A DNA stretch of 64,000 bases from Bacillota bacterium (GCA_902363515.1 CABJAN010000017.1:6529-70528), one strand, 5' to 3'; shown: positions 1-9,160, counted from the stretch's first letter. The notes: generated by a model from the letters alone, not told the origin. Program-made: numbers and translations.

Positions 1-2
1 TG

Positions 3-638
3 GAGCAGATGCTGGAGGGAAAAAATATTGCGCTGATTACAGATGCCGGAACGCCTGGGATTTCAGATCCTGGGGAAGAGTTAGTTGCCATGTGTTATGA
101 GACCGGAATTCAGGTGACTTCACTTCCGGGGGCGGCGGCCTGTATTACGGCCTTGACTTTATCAGGACTTCCTACCAGACGGTTTGCTTTTGAGGCTTTT
201 CTGCCCTCTGATAAAAAAGAGCGGGCAGTGGTTTTGGAGGAACTGAAACAGGAAACGAGAACCATTATTCTTTATGAAGCGCCTCACAGGCTGGTGAAGA
301 CCTTGGAGGAACTTTTGGAAAAGCTGGGAGACAGGAAGATTTCCCTATGCAGGGAATTAACAAAGAAACATGAAACCGTATTCAGAGGGAGTCTTTTGGA
401 GGCTTTTTCCTGGTACAAAGAAAATCCACCAAAAGGCGAGTGTGTTATGGTACTGGCCGGGCGATCCAGGGAAGAGATAGAGCAGGAGGCCAGGCAGAAG
501 TGGGAGGATATGCCGCTGGAAGAACATATGGAATATTATATGAGCCAGGGCATTGACAAGAAGGAGGCCATGAAGCTGGTAGCGAAGGACAGAGGCATCA
601 GTAAAAGGGATGTATATCAGGCATTGTTAAAGAACTAA
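3..638 (+). CDS. rsmI: 16S rRNA (cytidine-1402-2'-O)-methyltransferase, 5' end cut off
   Basis: RsmI methylates the 2'-OH of C1402 in 16S rRNA using S-adenosylmethionine. The window opens inside the gene: the frame is open from base 3 and the first ATG (base 9) falls in the middle of the conserved segment reading LEGKNIALITDAGTPGISDP, whose GTPG loop is a tetrapyrrole-methylase/RsmI signature. EAPHRL, CRELTKKHE and GECVMVLAG follow in the usual RsmI order. About 210 codons remain of a usual 270-290, so roughly the first 70-80 residues are missing. The family call is firm; the true start lies outside the window. The next gene begins 21 bases downstream. Confidence 0.93.
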   Translation, partial: EQMLEGKNIALITDAGTPGISDPGEELVAMCYETGIQVTSLPGAAACITALTLSGLPTRRFAFEAFLPSDKKERAVVLEELKQETRTIILYEAPHRLVKTLEELLEKLGDRKISLCRELTKKHETVFRGSLLEAFSWYKENPPKGECVMVLAGRSREEIEQEARQKWEDMPLEEHMEYYMSQGIDKKEAMKLVAKDRGISKRDVYQALLKN

Positions 639-659
639 AGCCACAGAACGGAGAAGGTT

Positions 660-1802
660 ATGGATGAAAAGGAATACAGAAGAAGAGAGCGAATAAGAGA
701 ACAGCGGAAACAGGAGAGGATACGCAGGGTAAGGAGACAGAGAATTATATGGGGCGTGAATCTGGGACTGCTTCTGGCGCTGGGGTTGGCATTTACAGTA
801 CGGGGAATCCAGTCAAATGCAGCACAGGAGAGGGAAAAACAGGCAAAAAAGAAACAGGAGGAGAAAAAAGCAAAAGAGCCGGAAGTAATCAGTCTTACCA
901 TTAGCGCTGCAGGGGATTGTACACTGGGTACAGACGAATATTTCTATTATCCAACAAGTCTTCCTGCCAAGTTTGAAAAAGAAGGCGCGGCTTTTTTCTT
1001 TGAAAAGGTAAAGCCTGTTTTCGAAGCAGATGACCTGACTATTGTAAATATGGAAGGAACGCTTACAGAAGAAACAGATAGAAAACCGAATGAACAGTTT
1101 TGTTTTAAAGGTGACAAAGAGTTAGTCAATATTCTTACAGAGGGTTCGGTGGAAGCAGCTAATCTGGCAAATAATCATACCATAGACTATGGAGAGAAAA
1201 GCTACACAGATACCATAGAAGTGCTGGAGGAAGAAGGAATTTCAGCTTTTGGAAATGAGACAACATCCATTGTAGATGTAAAAGGCATTCAAGTGGGGCT
1301 TTTGGGAACCTATGAACTGGACCGACATATGGATTGTGAAGAAGAGATGATTCAGAATATTGAAAACCTCAAGGAAGAAGGCGCGCAGATGATCATTGCC
1401 AGCTTCCACTGGGGCATTGAAAGGGCGAATATCCCCAATGAAACTCAGGTTGCACTGGCACATTCTGCTATTGATCATGGTGCAGACCTGGTGCTTGGAC
1501 ATCATCCACATGTACTCCAGGGTATCGAAGAATATAAAGGAAAAAATATTGTGTACAGTCTTGCTAATTTCTGCTTCGGAGGAAATTCAGGACCAAAAGA
1601 TATGGACACTATGATTTTCCAGCAGACGTTTACCTTTACAGACGGAAAACTACAGGAGGATAATGTGACAAACGTAATTCCCTGTAAGGTTTCTTCCGTG
1701 TATGAGACAGGTGTGAACAATTATCAGCCTATGCCCGTGGAAGGAGAAACAGGAGATGCGATTCTGGAAAGAATCCGGCAGTATACAGATGCATTGGAAT
1801 AA
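660..1802 (+). CDS. CapA-family metallophosphatase-like membrane protein
   Basis: A 380-residue protein of the CapA (poly-gamma-glutamate synthesis) / calcineurin-like metallophosphatase family. A very basic, Arg/Lys-rich N-terminus (residues 3-28) precedes one membrane segment (about 29-48), then a charged linker, so the catalytic domain should lie outside the membrane. Visible CapA motifs are AAGDCTLG (about residue 82), NMEGTLT, LANNHTIDYG and GHHPHVLQG; the Asp, Asn and His in these are the usual metal and phosphate contacts. The ATG at 660 has GGAGAAGG upstream. No capB/capC partners are present, so a poly-gamma-glutamate role is not supported; single CapA proteins are common in Firmicutes with undefined substrate. 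Confidence 0.85.
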   Translation: MDEKEYRRRERIREQRKQERIRRVRRQRIIWGVNLGLLLALGLAFTVRGIQSNAAQEREKQAKKKQEEKKAKEPEVISLTISAAGDCTLGTDEYFYYPTSLPAKFEKEGAAFFFEKVKPVFEADDLTIVNMEGTLTEETDRKPNEQFCFKGDKELVNILTEGSVEAANLANNHTIDYGEKSYTDTIEVLEEEGISAFGNETTSIVDVKGIQVGLLGTYELDRHMDCEEEMIQNIENLKEEGAQMIIASFHWGIERANIPNETQVALAHSAIDHGADLVLGHHPHVLQGIEEYKGKNIVYSLANFCFGGNSGPKDMDTMIFQQTFTFTDGKLQEDNVTNVIPCKVSSVYETGVNNYQPMPVEGETGDAILERIRQYTDALE

Positions 1803-1893
1803 TTCATTCAGGATTTAATATTTTCAACCGAAAAAGCATAAATAGCAGATAGCCTGCATAAATTAGAGCAAAGTAATATATGTGGGTGAAAAT

Positions 1894-2481
1894 ATGCTGA
1901 ATTTTCTCTGGGGAGCTATGCTTCTGATTGGAATTGTATATGGCGCGGCCACAGGCCGCATGAATGAAGTGACAGATGCTGCCCTTTCTTCTGCGAAAGA
2001 GGCAGTATCTCTTTGTATTACCATGGCTGGAATCGTGGCTATGTGGGTGGGGATTATGGAAATCGCAAAAAGCTCCGGGCTGGTGGAACGTCTGACCAGA
2101 AAAATGAGACCTCTTCTGGGATTTTTGTTTCCGGATGTACCGGGAGAACATCGGGCCATGGAATTTATCTCTGCAAATATGATTGCCAATTTCCTGGGAC
2201 TTGGTTGGGCTGCCACACCCTTTGGGCTGAAAGCCATGGAAGAACTGGCAAAACTGGAGAAACAAAGAAAGTCTGTATCCCCGGGAACTGCCAGCAATGC
2301 CATGTGTACATTTCTGATTTTAAATATTTCATCACTTCAGTTGATCCCTGTGAACATTATTGCCTATAGAAGCCAGTATGGAAGCGTGAACCCCACAGCT
2401 ATTGTAGGGCCGGGGATTGTGGCTACTGCGGTGAGTACTGTGGTGGCGGTGATATTTTGCAAGGTGATGGAGAGAAAATAA
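1894..2481 (+). CDS. spmA: Spore maturation protein A-like (nucleoside-recognition domain) membrane protein
   Basis: A 195-residue polytopic membrane protein resembling SpmA: N-terminal MLNFLWGAMLLIGIVYGAAT, the Gate/nucleoside-recognition region around GIVAMWVGIMEIA, and the conserved NFLGLGWAATPFGLKAMEEL and GTASNAMCTFLILN segments. In Bacillus, SpmA and SpmB act in spore core dehydration. A GTG at 1882 would add four residues, but GGGTGA at 1884-1889 fits the ATG at 1894 and the protein then begins as SpmA does. spmB, normally immediately downstream, is absent; instead the stop codon abuts the stop codon of the convergent regulator with no intervening base. The role in spores is inferred from the family only. 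Confidence 0.8.
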   Translation: MLNFLWGAMLLIGIVYGAATGRMNEVTDAALSSAKEAVSLCITMAGIVAMWVGIMEIAKSSGLVERLTRKMRPLLGFLFPDVPGEHRAMEFISANMIANFLGLGWAATPFGLKAMEELAKLEKQRKSVSPGTASNAMCTFLILNISSLQLIPVNIIAYRSQYGSVNPTAIVGPGIVATAVSTVVAVIFCKVMERK

Positions 2482-3654
2482 TTACTCCATATCCCGTATA
2501 GACAACGCTACATAATAAGGAAACAAATCCTCCGCGGTTTTCAAAGGTGAATGCAGGATGCTCCTGAGCTTTTGCACCTGATAATTTACAGTATTCCTGT
2601 GGAGGTACAAATCGGCTGCAGTTTTCTCAAGACTGCGGTCATTTTTTATATACGATCTCAAAAGCTCTACATAGTGATGTTTTTTCTCATCCTGCTCTTC
2701 CAGGGGGCCTAATAGTTCGTTGGCATAGGAATGGAGAATATCTTTATCCTGTACGGAGAAGAGAATCTTAAAAAATCCCATGTCTTCAAAGCGAATAAAA
2801 GGTTCCTTCCGATACAGAGCCATTCTTACAGCAGTGGCAGCCCGGTCAAAGCTCTTATGAATATTAGAAATTCCCTTTACCCGGATTCCAACGCCCATAT
2901 GGATTGCCTGGGCTTTGGCTGCGTCCTGGTAAGTTTCCAGAATAATATCCCGGATTTCCGGCAGAAGCTCTGAGTCCATATTGTACAGAACCATGAGCTC
3001 AAAATGGTCATGGCTGATAAGGCCGAATTTTACATGGCGAAGCCCCCGGCTGGTTTTAAAGCGCCGAACCCGGTTTAAGAGAATATCCTCCATTTCGCTG
3101 GCATTTTTCAAATCGTCCTGTTCGCTGTTGACGCAAATCATAACCACTGTGAAATATCCATCCAGATTATAATATTGTTCTAAGACCTTTCGATATTCTG
3201 CCTCATTCCCTCTGCGGAAAATAGCATCTGCAATGGCCTTGTCATGAAGAGCGCTTTCGTGTTGCTTTTGGATAATGCGGATGCAGAAACGCTGAACCAT
3301 TTCTGTCATACTGATTTCCCAGGGCATGGTAAACAGGGGGAAGTCCACCTGGTTACAGTAGTCAATTACTTCCTGGGGAATGGTGTGAACATATTTTCCT
3401 ACATTAATAATAAGCCCTGCAGTTTGTCTGGCAGCCAGACTGCGCACCAGGGTCATCAGCCAGTCCGGGTCCTGGGAGGCTTTATAGCCGGCTGTCACGG
3501 AAAGCTCGGAACCATGAAAATAGGGAATAATATATTCATCTTCCAGCATATAGACCCAGGTAACTTTGTTGCGGATGCTGCTTTGTCCAGCGCACAAAGA
3601 CAATTTAAAGGGATTTTCGTTTTCTGTATAAAGATTTTTTAAAGTTGCAGACAT
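2482..3654 (-). CDS. PucR/CdaR-family transcriptional regulator
   Basis: A 390-residue regulator with an N-terminal PucR-type domain (about residues 5-125, including VTWVYMLEDEYIIPYFHGSE), a central region typical of CdaR/PucR proteins (about 150-290), and a C-terminal HTH_30 helix-turn-helix (about 335-385: SLEKTAADLYLHRNTVNYQV). Members respond to purine breakdown products, sugar acids or other small molecules. The ATG at 3654 is chosen over the upstream frame because AAGGAG lies 8 bases before it on the minus strand. It reads away from the 62-aa gene and the opp operon, so it could control that region, but the sequence does not show its target. Confidence 0.85.
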   Translation of the reverse strand: MSATLKNLYTENENPFKLSLCAGQSSIRNKVTWVYMLEDEYIIPYFHGSELSVTAGYKASQDPDWLMTLVRSLAARQTAGLIINVGKYVHTIPQEVIDYCNQVDFPLFTMPWEISMTEMVQRFCIRIIQKQHESALHDKAIADAIFRRGNEAEYRKVLEQYYNLDGYFTVVMICVNSEQDDLKNASEMEDILLNRVRRFKTSRGLRHVKFGLISHDHFELMVLYNMDSELLPEIRDIILETYQDAAKAQAIHMGVGIRVKGISNIHKSFDRAATAVRMALYRKEPFIRFEDMGFFKILFSVQDKDILHSYANELLGPLEEQDEKKHHYVELLRSYIKNDRSLEKTAADLYLHRNTVNYQVQKLRSILHSPLKTAEDLFPYYVALSIRDME

Positions 3655-3730
3655 AATAATAAGACTCCTTGCATATGGATTTTGTGCTGATAATACAAAT
3701 ATTAACATAAAAATTTAGACTTTGCTACCA

Positions 3731-3758
3731 TTTACAGGAAATAAATATGTATTATAAT
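3731..3758 (+). promoter_or_regulatory. Sigma-A-type promoter ahead of the 62-aa gene
   Basis: TTTACA (3731-3736), a 16-base spacer and a perfect TATAAT (3753-3758). It points at the small gene starting at 3863 and leaves a leader of about 95 bases, in an AT-rich intergenic stretch between that gene and the divergent regulator. Confidence 0.6.
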
Positions 3759-3862
3759 AATAGATATAGAAAACGAAGAGATGAAATTAAGAAGATACAG
3801 ATGTTTATTTATGATTAACAAATGTCTTTGATACAAGGACAAAAACAAAGGGGGTTTTTATT

Positions 3863-4051
3863 ATGACAACATTAACATTAGGAAGAGCAATGGATGCAGA
3901 GGATTTCTTATTTGTAGCATTAAATGACAGTTCTTATGCAGATTGGAGAGCAAGCCGCAGCGCAGAAGACTTTATGGCTCAGATGCATGTGGAGAAAGCA
4001 GACCATGAAACCATTGGCGGAAGAATCAAAAAATTCTTTAGCAGAAGATAA
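3863..4051 (+). CDS. Small unknown protein, 62 residues
   Basis: I do not recognise this protein. It is 62 residues long, soluble and without a signal peptide: an acidic first half (LGRAMDAEDFLFVALND), a central YADWRASRSAEDFMAQMH segment and a basic C-terminus ending in KKFFSRR. The gene is well supported: AAAGGGGG precedes the ATG by the right distance, a TTTACA/TATAAT promoter lies upstream, and codon use resembles the strongly expressed opp genes that follow. It sits alone between the divergent PucR-type regulator and the opp operon, with a hairpin terminator at 4221-4248 downstream. A small regulatory or stress-linked role is only a guess. Confidence 0.65.
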   Translation: MTTLTLGRAMDAEDFLFVALNDSSYADWRASRSAEDFMAQMHVEKADHETIGGRIKKFFSRR

Positions 4052-4175
4052 TAGAAAAAAGAAGAAAAAAGTTGCTTTATTAAGAAAATAAGAAAAATAT
4101 AGATAAATATTATGTCGAATAAAAGCATAATATATTTTTGCGATACCCGAAACTTGAACAAAATGGGGAAAATAC

Positions 4176-4204
4176 TTGACATCATTTGTTCAGGATAGTA
4201 AAAT
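4176..4204 (+). promoter_or_regulatory. Consensus promoter ahead of opp operon
   Basis: TTGACA (4176-4181), exactly 17 bases, then TAAAAT (4199-4204). Transcription would start near 4211, only about ten bases before a hairpin with a U-tract (4221-4248) and about 67 bases before oppA. Confidence 0.65.
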
Positions 4205-4220
4205 TATGTTAATGTAAAGA

Positions 4221-4251
4221 AGCCAGTTTACAGGATACTGGCTTTTTTATT
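4221..4251 (+). terminator. Hairpin with U-tract in the opp leader
   Basis: AGCCAGT (4221-4227) pairs with ACTGGCT (4237-4243) across a nine-base loop, followed by six T and a further T-rich run. It looks like an intrinsic terminator. It may end transcripts of the 62-aa gene, or, because a consensus promoter lies just before it, act as a leader attenuator or 5' stabilising hairpin for oppA. Confidence 0.7.
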
Positions 4252-4277
4252 TTAGCAAAATAAGGAGGGCTCATAAT

Positions 4278-6227
4278 ATGAAGAAAAGAGCAAAATGGCT
4301 TGCTGTTGCATTGTCTTTAGCACTTACTTTATCCACAACTGCTTGCGGTGGCGGTAAAGACGGCGGAAGCAAAGACGATGGCGGCAAAGGTGGAGATTCT
4401 GCATCTGCAGAAGAAATCAAAGACCTGGTTACTTGGGAGACAGGTAACAGAGAGATGGAAAACGTATTCATCCTGGGTACTGAGATGGCAAATGACCTGA
4501 ATGTTTTATGTAACACCAATGAAGGTCTTCTGGAAACAGACGCCAAAGGAAAGCTTGTTCCTGGTCTTGCTGAGAAGTGGGGAACAGAAGATGGCGGTCT
4601 TACCTGGAAGTTTGAATTAAGAGAAGGCGTGAAATGGGTTGACCAGCAGGGTAATGAAAAAGCAGAATGTACTGCACAGGACTTCATTACCGGTCTTGAG
4701 TGGGTTATGAACTACCACAAAAATGCTGCAATGAACACTTCCATGCCAACAGCTTTAATCAAAGGCGCTGGCGATTATTATGAGTACACCAAAGGTCTTT
4801 CAGAAGAGGAAGCAATGAACATCGATAACACCAAATTCCTGGAAATGGTAGGAATCGAAGCTCCGGATGATTATACTCTGATTTATCACTGTACACAGAA
4901 TGCACCATACTTTGATACTGTAGCTGTATCTGCCTGCCTGTATCCTCTGGCACAGGGCTTTGTAGACGAAGTAGGTGTTGAAAATGTAAAATCCACTGGT
5001 ATTGAAGGACTGTGGTATAACGGACCTTACACTCTTACAGAGTACATCCAGGGAAATACAAAAACTCTGACACAGAACCCATTATACTGGGATAAAGACT
5101 GCAAGCTTTTTGATACCGTTACTATTCGTATTGTAGATGATGTAACTGTTGGATATTCTCTGTATGAAGCAGGCGAAATCGACCACATTGACCTGGGCGA
5201 AGCAAACCTGAGAACAATCTACGAAGATGAGAGCAATCCGTTCCATGATCAGTTAGTAGAAAAAACACCAAAGAAATTTTCTTATCAGATGCACTTCAAC
5301 TATGCTAAGAATAATGAAGACGGAACACCAGATGATAACTGGAATAAAGCTGTAGCAAACGAAGCATTCCGTCAGGCTATTTACTACGGATTAGACTTCA
5401 CAACTTACATGGCAAGAACAAACTTCATTTATCCAATGCACTGCGAAAACAATGCATACACCATGAAAGGTCTTCTGTACTTCTCTGATGGAACAGACTA
5501 TGTAACAAAAGTAGAAGAAGGTCTTGGACTTCCGGAATCTGACGGTGAAACACCAAGAAGATTAAATGCAGACAAAGCAGCAGAGTACAAAGCTCAGGCA
5601 ATGGAAGAACTGAAAGCTCAGGGTGTAACCTTCCCGGTAGAAATGGATTATTACATTTTGGCTGGTTCTCAGTCTGCACAGGATACAGCAACTGTATTAA
5701 AACAGGCAGTTTCTGAATGCCTTGGTGATGATTTTGTTAAGTTAAATATCGGTACTTTTGTATCCAGTACAACAAAAGAAGTTGTTGAGCCAAGATTACA
5801 GTCCTTTATTATTAACGGATGGGGCGCTGACTACGGTGATCCACAGAACTACTTAGGACAGGAAACATATGGCGAAGACACTGCTTATTATTCACAGAAC
5901 TACTCACATATTAATGAAGTAAAAGATGAAAAACTCATTGCAACTTACAAAGAGTTTACAGATCTGGTAAATAAAGCTAATTCTATTTCTGACGATATGG
6001 ATAAGAGATATCAGGCATATGTAGATGCAGAGGTATTCATGTTGCAGCATGCTCTGTCTGTTCCTGTTGTTTATGATGTTTCATGGCAGCTTACAAAAGT
6101 TAATGATTATACAAGATCTAACGCTATGTTCGGTATCCAGAACTACATGTACAAAAACTGGGATACATCTGTAGAAGCCTATACTACAGAACAGTATGAG
6201 AAATTCGCAGAGGATTTCAATAAATAA
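4278..6227 (+). CDS. oppA: Oligopeptide ABC transporter substrate-binding lipoprotein
   Basis: A 649-residue extracellular solute-binding protein of family 5 (OppA/DppA type). A lipoprotein signal peptide ends in a lipobox reading STTACGG with the Cys at about residue 23, followed by a Gly/Lys/Asp-rich linker. Downstream are family features such as DLNVLCNTNEGLLETD, the LAEKW and LREGVKWVD segments near residues 95-120, and a long two-lobe body. It captures peptides outside the cell and delivers them to OppBC. AAGGAGG lies at a good distance before the ATG. Codon use is strongly biased compared with neighbouring regions, suggesting high expression. The stop overlaps the oppB start by one base. 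Confidence 0.92.
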   Translation: MKKRAKWLAVALSLALTLSTTACGGGKDGGSKDDGGKGGDSASAEEIKDLVTWETGNREMENVFILGTEMANDLNVLCNTNEGLLETDAKGKLVPGLAEKWGTEDGGLTWKFELREGVKWVDQQGNEKAECTAQDFITGLEWVMNYHKNAAMNTSMPTALIKGAGDYYEYTKGLSEEEAMNIDNTKFLEMVGIEAPDDYTLIYHCTQNAPYFDTVAVSACLYPLAQGFVDEVGVENVKSTGIEGLWYNGPYTLTEYIQGNTKTLTQNPLYWDKDCKLFDTVTIRIVDDVTVGYSLYEAGEIDHIDLGEANLRTIYEDESNPFHDQLVEKTPKKFSYQMHFNYAKNNEDGTPDDNWNKAVANEAFRQAIYYGLDFTTYMARTNFIYPMHCENNAYTMKGLLYFSDGTDYVTKVEEGLGLPESDGETPRRLNADKAAEYKAQAMEELKAQGVTFPVEMDYYILAGSQSAQDTATVLKQAVSECLGDDFVKLNIGTFVSSTTKEVVEPRLQSFIINGWGADYGDPQNYLGQETYGEDTAYYSQNYSHINEVKDEKLIATYKEFTDLVNKANSISDDMDKRYQAYVDAEVFMLQHALSVPVVYDVSWQLTKVNDYTRSNAMFGIQNYMYKNWDTSVEAYTTEQYEKFAEDFNK

Positions 6228-7177
6228 TGTTTAAATATACAATCAAGCGACTGTTACAATCTCTTGTAACAGTCCTGGTTGTTGTAACTATCGTGTTTCT
6301 GTTAATGAGAATGCTGCCAACGGATTATTTCTTTACAGAAGACCAGTTGATACATCTTACGGAAGAACAGAAACAGGAGCAGTTGCAGGCAGCCGGCTTA
6401 TTAGATCCGGTTCCGGAACAGCTCGTCCGCTATTATGGGCAGGTTCTTCGTTTTGACTTTGGTGAGTCAAGAAGAATTCAGAGCGGCGTAGATGTTACAA
6501 AGGTTATCGGTTCTAAATTTACAGTATCCATGAAACTGGGATGTACCGCATTGATCATTGCTCTTTTTGTGGGTGTTTTCATTGGTATTATCCAGACTTT
6601 GAATAAGGACAGATTACTGGATCATGTAGGAACAGCATATACCGTTTTTGTAAATGCTGTGCCAAGTTTGGTTTCCTACTCATTGGTATTGGTATTTGGC
6701 TCTAAGGTGCTTGGACTACCCCCGTTGTATTCTACAAGAAATCCCGGAGAGTCTTCGATTCTGCCAATTGTGTGTCTGGCTCTGGCTTCTATTGCCAGCT
6801 ATGCATTGTGGACCAGACGTTATATGGTAGATGAGCTGAACAAGGATTATATTAGACTGGCTCGTGTAAAAGGTATGTCTTCCGGTTCTATCATGGTGAA
6901 ACACGTATTTAAAAATGCATTTGTACCGCTGGTACAGCAGATTCCGGCATCTTTCCTTTATACCATTGGTGGTTCTCTGCTGGTTGAGAGATTCTTCTCT
7001 GTTCCTGGTATGGGACCTCTTCTGACTGATTCTATCATCCGCTACGATGTAAATGTTGTTCAGACACTGGCAATCCTGTATGCGACCCTTGGTATCATGG
7101 GCGTATTCTTAGGAGATATTTTAATGATGTTGGTTGACCCAAGAATCAAACTTACTGGAAGAGGAGGTACACGATAA
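6227..7177 (+). CDS. oppB: Oligopeptide ABC transporter permease OppB
   Basis: A 316-residue inner-membrane permease. It starts MFKYTIKRLLQSLVTVLVVV, the typical OppB/DppB first membrane segment, and carries the BPD-type transport domain with the EAA-loop segment DYIRLARVKGMSSGSIMVKH (about residues 205-224), which contacts the ATPases. The C-terminus has GGSLLVERFFSVPGMGPLL, another family hallmark. Both its start and its stop overlap the neighbours by one base (TAATG), so translation of the operon is coupled. Together with OppC it forms the peptide channel. Confidence 0.93.
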   Translation: MFKYTIKRLLQSLVTVLVVVTIVFLLMRMLPTDYFFTEDQLIHLTEEQKQEQLQAAGLLDPVPEQLVRYYGQVLRFDFGESRRIQSGVDVTKVIGSKFTVSMKLGCTALIIALFVGVFIGIIQTLNKDRLLDHVGTAYTVFVNAVPSLVSYSLVLVFGSKVLGLPPLYSTRNPGESSILPIVCLALASIASYALWTRRYMVDELNKDYIRLARVKGMSSGSIMVKHVFKNAFVPLVQQIPASFLYTIGGSLLVERFFSVPGMGPLLTDSIIRYDVNVVQTLAILYATLGIMGVFLGDILMMLVDPRIKLTGRGGTR

Positions 7178-8103
7178 TGGATAACAAGAAGAATAAAGAT
7201 GATCTGTTCCGTTTTGTGGAATACTCTCCAGAAGCTGCAGAACGTACAGGCTATTCTGATTATTCTTATTGGAAGTCTGTATTCCAGAACTTTTTTAAGA
7301 AAAAGTCCGCGGTGATTATGTCCTGTGTATTCTTTGCACTGGTTATTTTCTCTTTTGTAGCCCTGTGGATTGGAAAATATGATTTTGCAACGTTAAAGGC
7401 AGACAGCGCTCTTGCTTTCACGGAGCCAAACAGTGAATACTGGTTTGGTACAGATAACCTGGGACGTGACTACTGGTGTCAGGTATGGTATGCAGCACAG
7501 ACCTCTATTAAACTGGCTTTGATTGTTGCATTAGGCGAATGTGTGGTAGGTGTTGTGATTGGATGTCTCTGGGGCTATGTGCGTCAGTTAGACCGCTTCC
7601 TTACAGAGGTTTACAATGTGATTAACAACGTACCTATGATTATTTACATGACACTGATTTCTCTGTTAATTGGTCAGAGCTTTACCGTTATGGCAATTTC
7701 TTTGATTTGCTTCGGATGGCTGACCATGGCAAAGAATGTACGAAATCTGGTAATGATGTATCGTGACAGGGAATACAACCTGGCTTCCAGATGTCTGGGA
7801 ACCCCGGTTTGGAGAGTTCTTACAAAGAATATCCTTCCTTATCTCATTAGTATCATTATTTTAAGACTTGCACTTTCCATTCCTGCGACCATTGCACTGG
7901 AGTCTACATTGTCCTATCTTGGTCTTGGACTGGGAATTGATAATCCGTCACTTGGTATTTTGTTAAGAAATGCCAGAAACTACTTTTTGGATCGTCCGTA
8001 TCTGCTGATTTTTCCGGCAGTGATTGTTTCTTTAATTACCATTACTTTCTATCTGGTTGGTAATGCGTTCTCAGATGCGGCAGATCCTAGAAATCACGTA
8101 TAG
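7177..8103 (+). CDS. oppC: Oligopeptide ABC transporter permease OppC
   Basis: A 308-residue second permease. After a soluble N-terminus comes the OppC-N region (SVFQNFFKKKSAVIMSCVFF), then the typical YWFGTDNLGRDYWCQVWYAA segment at about residues 87-106 (family: GTDxLGRD), then the transport domain with its EAA loop around YNLASRCLGTPVWRVLTKNI and the GLGIDNPSLGILLRNARNY segment. It overlaps oppB by one base and precedes oppD by 16 bases. Confidence 0.93.
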   Translation: MDNKKNKDDLFRFVEYSPEAAERTGYSDYSYWKSVFQNFFKKKSAVIMSCVFFALVIFSFVALWIGKYDFATLKADSALAFTEPNSEYWFGTDNLGRDYWCQVWYAAQTSIKLALIVALGECVVGVVIGCLWGYVRQLDRFLTEVYNVINNVPMIIYMTLISLLIGQSFTVMAISLICFGWLTMAKNVRNLVMMYRDREYNLASRCLGTPVWRVLTKNILPYLISIIILRLALSIPATIALESTLSYLGLGLGIDNPSLGILLRNARNYFLDRPYLLIFPAVIVSLITITFYLVGNAFSDAADPRNHV

Positions 8104-8119
8104 GAATGGAGGACCAGTA

Positions 8120-9160
8120 ATGGCGAAAGAACCAATATTATCTGCTAGAGACGTGGAAATCCAGTTCAGCTTACGTGGAAAGCTGCTTACAGCTATCCGT
8201 AAATGTTCTCTGGATCTCTACGAAGGGGAAACCCTTGCAATCGTAGGCGAATCCGGTTCTGGAAAGTCTGTTTTTACAAAGTCTTTCCTGGGTATGCTGG
8301 ATGCAAACGGAAAAATTACAAATGGTTCCATTATGTATCACGGAACCGATATTTCAAAATATACAAAAGAAAAAGAGTGGAGAACTATCCGTGGTAAGAA
8401 AATTGCCATGGTTATGCAGGACCCTATGACGTCCTTGAATCCACTGAAAAAAGTTGGAAAACAGATTCAGGAAAGTATTGAACTGAATCAGGGAATCAAA
8501 GGCGCTGAGGCCAAAAAGCTGGCTATGGAGATGCTGACAAAGGTTGGTATTCCTGATCCGGAGCGCCGTTATAATCAGTATCCGCACGAGTTTTCCGGTG
8601 GAATGAGACAGCGTGTAGTAATTGCCATTGCAGTTGCATGTCATCCGGAGATTTTAATCTGTGATGAGCCTACAACAGCGCTTGACGTTACCATTCAGGC
8701 ACAGATTCTGAACCTGATTCGTGAACTGCAGCATGAACTGAAAATGACAGTTGTTTACATTACCCATGACCTTGGGGTTGTGGCAAATGTAGCTGACCGT
8801 GTAGCGGTTATGTATGCAGGACAGATTGTGGAATACGGACTGGTAAATGAGATTTTCTATGATGCATGGCATCCATATACCTGGGCGCTTTTGTCATCTC
8901 TTCCGCAGTTAGGGGTAAAGGGAGAGCCGCTTCCTACAATCGAAGGAACACCGCCGAACTTATTTAATACTATTAAAGGTGATGCGTTTGCACCACGTAA
9001 TAAACAGGCGCTTGCAATTGATTTTGAGGAGGAACCACCATTCTTTAAAATCACAGAGACCCATCAGGCAAAGACCTGGTATTTAGATCCAAGAGCACCG
9101 AAAATCGAACAGCCAAAGGCAATTAAAATGCTGCGGCAAAAAATGCAGAAGAGAGGGTAA
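8120..9160 (+). CDS. oppD: Oligopeptide ABC transporter ATP-binding protein OppD
   Basis: A 346-residue ATPase. Walker A is GESGSGKS (about residue 43), the Q-loop is MVMQDPMTSLNPL, the signature is FSGGMRQR, Walker B is ILICDEPTTALD and the switch His is in ITHDLG. The C-terminal oligopeptide/dipeptide ABC extension (HPYTWALLSSLP) marks the OppD/DppD family. A longer frame begins at 8057 inside oppC, but GGAGGAC at 8107-8113 positions ribosomes at the ATG at 8120 (MAKEPILSA). It pairs with OppF to energise uptake. Confidence 0.93.
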   Translation: MAKEPILSARDVEIQFSLRGKLLTAIRKCSLDLYEGETLAIVGESGSGKSVFTKSFLGMLDANGKITNGSIMYHGTDISKYTKEKEWRTIRGKKIAMVMQDPMTSLNPLKKVGKQIQESIELNQGIKGAEAKKLAMEMLTKVGIPDPERRYNQYPHEFSGGMRQRVVIAIAVACHPEILICDEPTTALDVTIQAQILNLIRELQHELKMTVVYITHDLGVVANVADRVAVMYAGQIVEYGLVNEIFYDAWHPYTWALLSSLPQLGVKGEPLPTIEGTPPNLFNTIKGDAFAPRNKQALAIDFEEEPPFFKITETHQAKTWYLDPRAPKIEQPKAIKMLRQKMQKRG

